Shown here one piece after another: positions 27,101 to 39,900 of a stretch of DNA of 64,000 bases. Location: NCBI GenBank assembly GCA_001938485.1, contig MQRK01219513.1, forward strand, positions 40,505 through 104,504, given 5' to 3'. This DNA comes from Girardia tigrina (Eukaryota > Platyhelminthes > Tricladida > Dugesiidae). The first letter of the stretch is position 1, and each line of letters opens with the position of its first letter. A program made the position numbers and the translations under genes. Under the pieces are notes generated by a model. It had not been told where the DNA came from. It did not search any database and worked only from the letters and a program-made list of their open reading frames with translations.

Positions 27101-30100
27101 TTTTTAAATTGTAAAAAAACGAACTTTCATATTTCTATGCCTAATATTTTAAAACAAATCTTTGAAAAAAAATTGTTAAAAGATTTAAAAGAGTATTCCA
27201 TTGTTGCGACCAAGCAAACATTATACCCCTTAGAGCTGCAGTCGCAAACTTGTGAAATTAATTTTAAGACCTCTTTAAAATGATTAACTTTAGTTTTAAT
27301 GAAATCTTACTCAATCTTTTTGTCGCTTCAGCTTGTCGTGATCTGGTTTTATGTTCAGTTTCTTTAACAGTTTTCCATGTGTCAGATTTCAAACGAGTGG
27401 CTTTTGCCCTTTCAGCTTCAGATAATTTAAAATGGGCATTATTTGAAGATGCCCAATCATTTGGACTGAATCTTGAATATAGCTGATTTCTAAAATATTA
27501 CAAAAATAATTCATTTTATCAAAGAATATAATTGACTTTGAAGAAAGAGTTATTTAACGTTAAATGTTTGACAACAAATACGTTCGTTTACCAAAGTGTT
27601 TTTAAGAAGTTCTTTTTTTCTATCATGGTACACTGTTAATATTATTCATCATATTGTATAATAAAACAGCATATTTCTAGTTTCGACGAATATGAAAGTT
27701 ATCATACATTAAACTTAGTATGGCCAAAAGTAATCCTTATTTATAATGTTTTAGTGTTATATTAGTGTAAAGATCTGTTACTTTTAGACTGACAGGCATA
27801 AAAATGCAAAGAACATTTTCATGTCATTTTCTCTGTTGTATGAAAAGTTTCGTTTCAACTAAAGATTGTAAAACGATAGATACCGAGATCAAACATGTCT
27901 TTCATATACTGTCAAAACAAATTAGAACTTTGAAATTTCGCAAGTTCTCTGGTCGTGCAGAACGACCATTTAATATTCTGTATCTAATTAAAAGATTTTA
28001 CCCGATACAGAACTCAAAGGTCAATACCAGGGATGGTAAGACATTTTTCGACGAGAGCCGTAAATCAAAAAATATCAGATTTTTAAGAGCCACAATAAGA
28101 AAAATGTTGCAATATATGACAGTAAATATAAAGCCAAGATTTTAAAAATATTTTATGCATTACAAATGAAATGTTTTTAAATATATATTTTTAATCGAAA
28201 GATATGTTTATTCTACGTTTATGTTTTAATTAAAAATCTGTGAAAAGCCGGTTCGTAGGTTGTTAGTGAAGTACGAGTAAGTTCAGTTGAATGTTCATTA
28301 GTTAGTTGAGAACGGTCTTTCGATTAATTAAACTTCATTGTGGAATACAAAGATTCACAAGAGAAAATTGTAGAAAAAATTGAAATCAATTTTCACATGT
28401 AATTTTTTTAAAGTAGGATATTTTGAATCCAGTACGATTTTCCAAAATTATTATAGATTCTGATGATTTGTGGTGCATCCGTAATGCACGATCCTCTTGA
28501 ATTTCATTTAATTCCATATATGCAACAGCTTTGTCAGATAATAAATACTTTGGAAATATAATTTCTTTGCTCATTATATCAATTTGAAATAGATGCACAA
28601 GTAATTCAACACAATATCTTCCTTTTTTTTCAAGAGCCGCAGTTTGGCCATGTCTGGACAATATAATGGGCGCCAATGATGTTCGCAGTTATTCACATAA
28701 TTGGAGAAGGCCACTAAATAATTATTTACAATTTTTTATAAATTATAATAATAAAACAATCAATTTTATATTTTATACTTTTTTTAATATTTTATATTTT
28801 ATATTTTAACATACATTTTTATTGTGTATTCCAACGGTGTCGTAATTATATGTTTTTTTCATTTTGAAATATAGGTTTTTATTACTAAATTATTTGATTT
28901 GATTTCATTGTTTTGTTTGATTTATTGTTTTAGTAAAATGTTACGAAATTTTAGTTTTTATTATTTGTTTTAAAAGAATAATTTCGTTAAATATTACAAA
29001 TATATAAATCAATTTGATCTTTACTAAGTACAGAAATAATTTAAGTGTGGAGTTTTGAGCGGATTTATTATAAAACTTGACCAATTTTGAACCCAATATG
29101 GTGAACTTTGCAAGGAACCACCAGACTCACCGAACTAATTGATTAAGAAGCAAGAAAACTTATTATTTTTTATCTATTTATTATTTCTTCTTTAAGGAAA
29201 CCTAATAGATGTTTTATCTTTTTAATTTTAATTAACTAAAACTTACTTTTATGGATATCAATGGAGATTTCGAAAAATTATGTGGGGGTCAACAATCAAT
29301 AAAGTTTAGTGACCCCTGTGTTACAGTCTGTGGTTTTAGTTATTAAAATATAGATGTTCAATTATAGTCAATGAAAGCGGTTAGGAAAAATGCTTCGAAA
29401 GATATTAATTTAATGCAATTGATAAATCGCCTTCGTATTATTTACCTTATAATCGGTATAAGACTGAACAGACGAAAATATGTAATATATTTACACAAAA
29501 TATGTGATATTTAGATAACATAGACAAAATAAGTCATATTTGTTTATCTCACGAGTTGGTTATTGTTATCGATGTAGATTGTTAAAAGTTTATAAGATAA
29601 TTTATCTACTTATTATTACAATATAATAAACAGTATTATCATATTAGAACTACACTATAGTAACTATTGTGGTGTATTGGCGTGGTTAATAAAGTTTCGT
29701 ATAATTTTTAAGCGATTGTATTCCACAACAAAACAAAATAGAATATTAATTGGATATATCCTTAAAGGGATATACTATTTTTCGTTAGTGTTTAGGGGGA
29801 AATTTGTATTACAAATTACTTTATCTATTATATGTTGTTAATAATGCCTCAAAGCTTATATATTTAAAATAGAATTAATGATGTAAATGTAAATAATTAA
29901 GAGATGTGTATTGAACGTAATTAATTATCAGTAGAATAATGAAAAAAATTAAGCTTTTCATAAAAAAAGTGAGACTTAAAATGGACATAAAAAAGAATGA
30001 CATTCTATACACAATATTTGGTTTTTTCGTCTGTTTCTGCTTAGAAACGGTAAGACGGTAAAAGACGTTTGTATAAATTGTTTAGGATGGAAGGGAAATC

Positions 30101-33100
30101 GTTTTATCCCGTAAATTAGAATCAATAGGAATAAACCTTCTATTTCGTTTGGTAGATAATTAAAATATTTTACTCCGCAAAACATGCTGATTAAGTTGGC
30201 GAGGATTGAAGATTACAAAATATGTTTGAGTGAATTTTCCAAGTTTATATATAAATATATCGGAAGTTATAAAAATCTTGTTAAAAGTCCCTCCAAACAG
30301 ATAAACAAATTAATTTCAAAAAATATAAACGAGACTGTAATGAAACTTTAAATTCAAGTTAAATAGAAGTGTTTTAAACAATTTATTCAAATAATCGGTC
30401 TTATGACACTTAACCACATCACACTTAACCGCATCACATTTAACCGCATCACACTTAACCGCATCACACTTAACCAGATCACATTTAACCACATTACATT
30501 TAACCGTATCACACTTAATATAATAAAATTTCAACAAAATTAAAAAATTAAAAAAAATTAAATAGTCGAGAAAAACCGGTAAATTTTATTTATGTAAACA
30601 TTTTCATATGTAAAAAATTTTAAAAAATCATGTATTTGTTAATAAATGACAATATTTTTGTTTAATTAATACAATTATCCCACGTTTTTCAAGTATTTTG
30701 ATTTTTTTTACTTTACAAAAAGACAACAAAGTATGATTATAGATGTACAAAGATATAGGATCATTTATAATTTTTCTTATTATTTTTATCTTATGAATTT
30801 AATTATTGTAGATCCGGTATATTTTGATTTTGAACAATTAGAAATTAATACATTTAGCAATTCATTTCCAAATTCTTCGGTAACGGGTTGTTATTTTCAC
30901 TTATATCAAAGTGTCTTACGAAAAGTAAATGAACTGGGGTTAAAAGGTTTATATGAAACTAATGATCAAATACGAGAATATGTTAGATGTCTTCCAGCTC
31001 TTGTTTTTGTTCCATTAAATGATATTGAAGAAGCATTTGACATTCTAGCTGAATCTCTGCCATCAGAAATAGAAGGTTTAGATGAATTAACAACATTTTT
31101 CGAGCATACTTATATTCGTGGCAGAAGAAATCGAATGAATGGTGTATATTTTACACCTCCACGTTTTCATAAAGAGAAATGGTGGTGATGCAAGAGCCAG
31201 CGCAGCTTTGTGGTTGCGGCGTGTCGGCGATGGTGGATGAGTTGCAGGATACAGGGGGTTTAAATTAATAATCTCACTGGTTTCAAATCTCCCGATTACC
31301 GATCTCGTCCAAAAGGTCCCGGAATGCATCGTGTTTTTAGCTGGCATCAATATCCTGGCATTTCTGGCATGAGTCTGTTCATCGGGCACACCCTTGAGGA
31401 CATCGGGTTTGACATCTCTAATTATTTGATTTACGCCAGACACTTCAAGAATTAAGTCGATCGATTCACCGAGTCTTCCGAACACTTGTATAGGTTTTCC
31501 GGACGATGGCGACTTGCGATTGATGTCGCCGATTCCCATCTCCAACATATCACTCGCCGTTTCGAAATTAAATCAACGAACAGTACATACGTCGTTTTTT
31601 GTGTTCCAATACCACGATGAAACGGTGGTACATTTGTTGGTTTTAACTGGACCAAAGACGCCCCCGTCACTGCAGTTAGTGACTGTATTTGCGGGTGGAG
31701 GGACAGGGAATATGCATCTGTAAAAGGGACCGTTGTTATAGTTATATACTGTCAGTTGACCTTCGAATCCGAGGGCGCTGACGAGCGGCTTGTCGAGAAT
31801 GACATAACAATCATTGATCAGATATCGCGTCACGACATTATCTGTGCAGTCTAACACGACATCATACTTTTTGATAATATCGATGGCATTATTTCTGTCA
31901 ATAAAAATATTATGTGGTTCGATATTGATTGAAGAATTAAGTTTCTTCATGTCACGACAAAGAGAATCCACTTTGTTATTTCCAATTTCCGATTCCTTGT
32001 GACAGATCTGCCGGTGGAGATTGCTCTCATCAACCACAACATGATCAACCAGACCGATTGTACCGACACCGGCAGCCGCCAGATAAACACCCGACGGACA
32101 GCCCAATCCGCCACAACCGATTATAAGAACTCGCGATTTTTTTAATAATTGTTGACCTTGCACACCGAATGATGGCAGAATTATTTGTCGACCGTATCGA
32201 TTAATCTCATTTTTCTCCAAATTACATGTATCAAACATTTTTTTAAAAAGAAAATGGCCGCTTTTCACATAAACTTAAATCACAACGCTTTAGCGCCAAT
32301 AAAATTTATTATTATCAATTACACTTTTACAGTATGGCGACAATTTAAACTTTTTTCGCACCGACTTTTATTTTTATCAAAATAATAGAACATTAAAACA
32401 AAAATCGAACATTGTTCGAAAAATCAAAAAAAATCATAATTGTTAAAAAACGTTCTTCCCAGATTGGCCAATCTATTTTTAGATCGGCCAATCGTGATCG
32501 TTCTATTTATAGACGATCGAAATGGGAAATCGAACTTTCTTGAACAGTTTTATTTCCATTTCTTGTGTGTGAATATTTTCCAATTCTTCTTTAGTGATTT
32601 TATCACTTTCAGTGAATGAGCGCATAATTAAAACAACTCAATAGATCGATTCCATATGAAATTATTTCGAAAGCTTTGAAACTTGGAAAACGAATCCTTT
32701 TTACTTATTGCTTGGCTGTCAAATTTAAGAGACTCAGCTTCAACATTCTCTTTATTTGGAATAAAATAATTTTGGGGGACAATTTTCTTGAAAGAGTTTT
32801 CTAATTTATTATTTTGATGCTTAGAAAACATTTTATCTTGAGTATTGAGCTTAGAATGTTCAAGATTTTTAAATTTAAGAGGAACTGGAGGTTCAATGGC
32901 AGGTCAAAGTTTTTTTTGGTTTTCTATTTCCATAAAATGGGCTAATGTGAATTAATGAAGCAATTCCGCTTTTTAAAAGTCGAGTGGCGAGAAATGATTT
33001 CCGACGAGAATAATGTGTTGAAGATTCGACCATTGCACTACTCGATGAAGAATTCGAGAACTTCGATGCTAGAGGATTCGGCAGCACAGATGATGCTTGT

Positions 33101-36004
33101 GGCAGTTCCATTTGTTTTGCATTTCTGACCGACACTGAATTCTTTCATTGTTGAAACTGCTCGTTGAGGAGGATAATCCGGCCTCCTGTTGTATTGTTTT
33201 ACTTGCTCTTCAATTCCGATAGAAATCCACCGATCAATTCTTTTGAAGATGTAACGGAGAATCCCCAATTTTGTCTTCTGTGATCGTTGATGGAGAATAG
33301 AGTTTCACGGCGCAAACTCTAGTCATATATTCACTGCCCAAATTTTTATAATCAAACAAATGGAATCAAAATTTAGCTGGAATTTTTGGAATTGCAAGAA
33401 CAACAAATTTTGACGAAGGATGGCACTATGCGCTGCAATCGTTATTTTCTTGTCATCTTCCAACATTATGGAAATTTTTAGAAGGAATAAGTAAAGACAT
33501 GTAAAAACAAAAGCATGTTTTTTACAAAAAGCCACAGGAGTTAATCAAATTTCGACCAAAAAATATCGAGTATTAAATGAAAGAGTTTCCAGAGCAGTGT
33601 CAAATTATGGACGAACAAGCGTACTGATTTATCTTAGATCAATCGCATATCTGTCTCACTCTTAAATAAAATTTATCTTATTTCTGATGTTTTATATTTA
33701 TGAGGGGTTAATTTAAATTTTCAACTCGTCAGAATAATTTATTATTTTTTTAATTTAAAAGATAAAATATTTTAATGTTAATATGCTTATTAAATATTTT
33801 TAAATTAAAAATGATATAATAAAACAAATATTAAAAGACAAATACGTATTTAATAATAAAATATGTTTTTAATGTGTTTTTTAAATATTTTAAAAATTAA
33901 AAATGATGTAATAATAGAAAATCATAAAATAATTAAATATCTATTTAAAAATAAAAAATATCTTTTTAATGTATCTATTAAATATCTTAAAATTAAAAAT
34001 GATAAGAAAACCATTAAATATTAAATATTTATTTATAAATAAAATTATTTTTACAGTCATAACAATTTATATATTTTAATAGAAGTTATGAAACCATTTT
34101 AAATAAATTTGAAAATACATTTTTAGTTATATTATGAAAATTATTTAATAAATTTGCAAGATTTTAAAAATTTAATCGAAAAAAATTAATAGATTAATTT
34201 GTGGCGAGATAATTAAATTAACAGAAAAATTTGTTTAAATATGTGAATTGTGGTCATATTAAGAAATTTTGGTGTTAAAAATGAATTCTGATATTGATGT
34301 TGCAACCACTTCTCAATCAATGTGATATTATATACATTTTTTTATATTAATGTGATATTAAAATAAATTTTAAATATAATTTACCTTATTTTTGATGTTT
34401 TATATTAATGTGATATTAAAATAAATTTTAAATAAAATTTACATTATTTCTGATGTTTTATATAAATGTGTTATATATAAATGTGATGCAGTTAAGTGTG
34501 ATGTGGTTAAGTGTCTGCACACCCAAATAATCACATCACGCGTGCATGGCGGCTTCGATACTTTTACCCCAAACGCCTGTGATAGATTCTTCCAGACCTC
34601 TGCAATGGAATTTCTCAGGGCTTTAGTATTTGTGTGACGAGCATGGCAGGCTTAACTCTTTACAAGCACCCATATAGAGTAATCTAGATGGTAAACATCT
34701 GGTGAATATGGTGGACACTTGTGTTTGGTTGAAAGAAGTATGGCTTTGTTCTCCTAGAACTTTTTGACAGCCTTAGCCGTATGACATGGTGCATTGTTTT
34801 GATAAAAACTAAAACTCGCCAGGGAAAATTTCTTCTTCAACCAAGACAGTACAGTTTAGCTTAGAAATTATTGAAGAAGAACACTCTGCAGCTGACTTTT
34901 CCATTCCCTGCCAACACATTCTGTAGCAATAAGCTAGCAGGATGCTTTTGTTATGCTAAATTTTTGTGTCACTGATTTCCTTACATACTAAGCTAATGAC
35001 ACGGTTATTGCAATGGTTCCATGATGATTCTACTGAGAAAGTTTTTTCTTCGTCAAAGATTTTATCTATTCAAGGTAGACAAGACTTCATGTCGTTAAAA
35101 TTGATCTAACACCTTTTAAAGTGATTTTGCCTCATTGGATTAGTCAGCTAAGGTCTCTCGATCATCAAAAGATTTTTTCCACCAAGTTTCTTGACTGCAC
35201 GACTGATCTGTGACTTGTGAACACTAAACTTTGAAACATGAGCTGTGATTAATCATTCTGAACTGGAATAAATTTATTTTTGATTCTCGACCACTCCCTA
35301 GGCCTGTCTTGCAATAATTGACGGACTTAATTCTGTTCGCACAGAGCATCCAAGTTTCTCAGTAATTTCACCGTCAAAGTGGTCCGCGCAAAGCAATGTG
35401 CGAAGCTCAGCATGACAAACAGATTTCTAAATATCAAAGATTGATTTCGAAAAACTGTTAATACTTATAATCTCTAAATAAAATTTAAATAAATTCTTAC
35501 ATATCAGCTTAAATTCAGCTTAAAATCTAGTGTCAAAATCCATGGACAAGACTTTCACATACCTAGTATATGTATTTACAATATTGAATTAGTAATCCAT
35601 TGTTAGTATCTTGGTAATTTTAATTGCCAAATTTAATTATTAGATTTGATGGTCTTGTTTATTTAATAAAAAAACCATTTTTTGTCATAAGTTCAATAAC
35701 TTATGACAATCGAATTAAGAAAAAATTGAAGTATAAGTTGAATTTATTATAATTTTAAGACATGATAATAAAAATAAAAAATAAGTCTAGTTCAATAATA
35801 GTTTTGTCAATTATATTATTAATAGTTAAACTTCAGATGAAATTGTAAAAAGAAAAATTAAGATACTAGTTTAAAATAACGATTGTTTTTATCTTAATTT
35901 AAATAAAAATAATAACAATAACAACATCATAAATGTAGAATCGGCATATACAAACTTATGAAACATATGAAACAAAATGTTCGATTGTCTTATTTTCTTT
36001 TTTA

Positions 36005-36046
<42 letters not shown>

Positions 36047-36892
36047 TAGCGCGCTCGGCCCGCTTCGCGGCCCTCTCTTGCCGGGGGTTCAATTTTTTTT
36101 ATATTATAAAAGCCCAAGTCACTCACNNNNNNNNNNNNNNNNNNNNNNNNNNNNNNNNNNNNNNNNNNNNNNNNNNNNNNNNNNNNNNNNNNNNNNNNNN
36201 NNNNNNNNNNNNNNNNNNNNNNNNNNNNNNNNNNNNNNNNNNNNNNNNNNNNNNNNNNNNNNNNNNNNNNNNNNNNNNNNNNNNNNNNNNNNNNNNNNNN
36301 NNNNNNNNNNNNNNNNNNNNNNNNNNNNNNNNNNNNNNNNNNNNNNNNNNNNNNNNNNNNNNNNNNNNNNNNNNNNNNNNNNNNNNNNNNNNNNNNNNNN
36401 NNNNNNNNNNNNNNNNNNNNNNNNNNNNNNNNNNNNNNNNNNNNNNNNNNNNNNNNNNNNNNNNNNNNNNNNNNNNNNNNNNNNNNNNNNNNNNNNNNNN
36501 NNNNNNNNNNNNNNNNNNNNNNNNNNNNNNNNNNNNNNNNNNNNNNNNNNNNNNNNNNNNNNNNNNNNNNNNNNNNNNNNNNNNNNNNNNNNNNNNNNNN
36601 NNNNNNNNNNNNNNNNNNNNNNNNNNNNNNNNNNNNNNNNNNNNNNNNNNNNNNNNNNNNNNNNNNNNNNNNNNNNNNNNNNNNNNNNNNNNNNNNNNNN
36701 NNNNNNNNNNNNNNNNNNNNNNNNNNNNNNNNNNNNNNNNNNNNNNNNNNNNNNNNNNNNNNNNNNNNNNNNNNNNNNNNNNNNNNNNNNNNNNNNNNNN
36801 NNTTTTTCAACAAATAATACTATTATTACGTCAACAATTATTACGTCAGCGTTAGTGAAGCAGGCAGTGAGTGACTTGGGCTTTTATAATAT

Positions 36893-36938
<46 letters not shown>

Positions 36939-39900
36939 GAGATGAAATTAACTATTTTATTAGCCTTTGTTAAATGACTAAGTTCTCTATAAGTAACACT
37001 ATTTAAGAATAATTATCCCTTTGTGATTCTCCCCTAAAACTATTCAAGATATATACAATTCTAAAGTTAGAAAGTATTTTATTCCAAAATCTTCAACGGA
37101 AAACAAAGCAAATATTATATTACTCTTCATGAAATTCCTGTTGTGAGTGGTAATACATATGAAACAAATCCTTTCAGCTTTTCCTCACTGATTGGTTTTT
37201 ACTTACATCAATACTGCAAATTTTTCAAAACAGCATCTAACATTGATAAAAAATCTATGATAATATTATATTTATGTTGTTCTGTTTTTAAGATAAACAT
37301 TAACGTCAAATGACAACTATATAATATGATATATTAATATAAAATTCTATTACATTTTAATGTCTAAATTAAACTATAAAATGAGATAAACTCGTTATTA
37401 TTATGCATCAGCAAAACTAATCAATATTAATTCAAATTATAAGAGAACAAATAAGAATAATAGATTTAAATTATAAAACAGAACTCCAACATTTAGGGGA
37501 AAACTAAATAACCGGTCTAATATCCTGTTTTTACAGAAAGAAACGACATCTGTTGTTTTTTTATTTCTACAAAATTTATTGTTAAGTTCGATATCAAAAT
37601 TTTGAAGTTGTTAGGTACACCATCTGCAGCACAAATATTTTCCTCAGACATTAAAAATAAAGAAATTCTACAATATTTATTTACTAACCATAATAAGGTT
37701 TTTTAAACAAATTTAGGAGATTTTTTAATTTAACCGTTTTTTATAAGTAAATATGATATAATAAAGGTAATAAAAATTAAAACCTAACGTCTCATTTAAA
37801 AACCTTATTTCTAGATTTTATTTTACATTAATAAATATACCATGTAATAATAAATATCGACAATAAGATATTGAAATCTTTAAAATCAAAATATAATTTT
37901 AAAATCTTACAGAAGTCATAACACTAAAAATTTATTAATAAAACACAATAACATATTTTTCTAACAAATTTTCGAGGAACAATTTTCTTTCACACAAAGC
38001 TTTTATTCATAAACATAATGTAATATAAATACGAATACTTAATTTATTATTTCTGTCGGGGTTACTTTTGATGAACTTTAAATTTTTGATATTTTTAAAA
38101 ATCATATTTATATTTTGGATGAATTAAAAATAATGTTCGACTAATTAAAATGAAATAATCTTTAAATAAAAAATTTAAGTTTATAGATAATATTTTTTAC
38201 TAATTAAAATAAATAAGATTTTATAAAATATATTTTATAGGTAACAATTAAATTGAAATAATTTTTGTAAAAATTATATTTCACAGATAGTATATTACTA
38301 ATTAAAATGAAATAAGATTTGTAAAAAATTTAGAGTAATGATAATATTTTAATTAAATTGAGACAATTTTTTATAAAAATTAAGTTTTAAAAATTCACAA
38401 TTAAAATATCATTTTTGAAATTAAAGAATATTGTACAGAAGATTTTGATATATTTGGTAACACTATTTAAAATAAAATTAGAATATTTATTTTACACGGA
38501 AAGTTTTATTAAAAATAAATAAATTTTATAATTAATGAATCTCTATTAAATAATAATAAATTTAAATATTGCTAAATATTTTGTATTTTAAATTTCTAAG
38601 TTATTTTTTGCAATTTTATTAAAAAAACAAATTAAAAAGAAATAATTTATATTCGAATGATTTAAAATAAAAGGAAATCAAAATTGAATAAAATAACATA
38701 TTTATATTTATCGATATTATTAATTGTATTTAAAATTTTGAGATCTGGATTATGTAATTAAAATATTGTTCCTCATAAATTTGTTTCAATAATGAAAATT
38801 GTAATAGAAATAAAGTTTACAAAATTATGAATTCCAATTTTAATCACGAAACTAATATGTCGACCATAGCCAGCAACTTGGATCAGTTGATTGCGAGACT
38901 TCTACCGGAAAAATACCGGAAAGAAGACAATATTGAAACATTTATAGCAGCATGCTCAAGGTATTTTAAGGTGGCTAAAACACCAGAAAGCATACAAGAG
39001 ATTTTGATAATTGGATTGCTTTCTCATGAACTTGTACCTGTCTACGAGAATGTATCGGTCGAGACAAAGGGATATGAAGCTCGGTTACGAGAAGCTTTTC
39101 AAAAGTAAAGCTCTCTGGTGAAGGATCTGATGGAGGCTGTACATTTCGAAAGAACGAATGAATCAGCGGAAGAATACTTTGCAAAAGCAAAGAAACTTGC
39201 AGCAAAATTGGCAAAACATAATTGGTCGGAAGAAGAAATTGAAAAGAATCTTCTAATTCATGGGTCGAAGTACAGCGATGTGAAGAAAGAGATCAAGTTT
39301 AGAGAGGTAAAAGAAATAAAAGAAGTAAAAAACTGTCATCAAAAAAGTGGATGAAGTCCGGGAAATGGAAAGGCCAGTACATGCGATGAGAGCGTCATAC
39401 AAGGACGTGGTAGAAAGAGGATCAGCGATAGGAAGTCTAAGGAAGAAAGGAGACAGTTTTGTTAGACGACATCCAGGGCAAAACAATATATCATACTGGA
39501 ACTGCAAAGAAACAGGGCTTAGACGGAGCGAATGTAAAACAGAAAGGAAAATCACATGTCATGCATGTGGCGAGGAAGGTCATGTCCGACGGGAATGCAG
39601 GAAGGTAAGATGTGGAAGATGTAATAATCCAGGACATAGAGCTGAGGAATTTGAATACATGAATTTGAATAAACGATATCAAGGAAGAACTGATTATCAA
39701 AGGAGAACCCAAGGAGATAGCCGACAATTCTCAGGTGCACAAACGAAAAGCTCCCATTGATGGAAACAATTGGTCTATATTGTGATCTCTGGAAATGTAA
39801 TAGTGGTGAGCATGATAGTCTTGATGAGTTTGCTTTTCGTGAATTACTTACTTTTGCAACATCAAATGTTCATTTTTTGTTTAATGATAATTGGTATAAA

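Larger units (their letters stand above)
30397..34523 (+). mobile_element. MULE-type DNA transposon carrying host-gene fragments (Pack-MULE-like)
   Basis: A perfect 9-bp direct repeat CAAATAATC flanks the element (30388-30396 and 34524-34532); 9 bp is the usual MULE duplication. The ends match at equal spacing: GGTCTTATGACACTTAACC at left, GGTGTGCAGACACTTAACC (reverse complement) at right, and both continue ACATCACACTTAAC. Inside, in order: a 15-bp minisatellite, a MULE transposase remnant on plus (30733-31188), then on minus an NDUFS4 piece, a MOCS3 piece and a third unidentified coding-like block, then about 1.2 kb of AT-rich DNA. Intact frames in the transposase remnant and in most of MOCS3 suggest a young insertion. 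It sits in tektin intron 1, at the edge of a Tc1/mariner copy. Confidence 0.82.

Noticed and set aside
30403-30522. Short regularly repeated units as a CRISPR array
   Set aside because: Units are head to tail with no spacers, the DNA is eukaryotic, and a matching inverted copy ends the MULE.
30316-30537. VKCDA-repeat protein on the minus strand
   Set aside because: It is the translation of the 15-bp minisatellite at the transposon end, with no other coding support.
31087-31548. Rhodanese domain of MOCS3 in the 153-residue frame
   Set aside because: The GVPDEQTHARNARILMPAKN core fits NDUFS4 much better, and the rhodanese active-site Cys loop is absent.
31444-32238. MOCS3 as a working host gene nested in a tektin intron
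   Set aside because: The frame is disturbed after GVFGPV, the rhodanese domain is missing, NDUFS4 sequence follows directly, and the whole lies between MULE ends with a target duplication.
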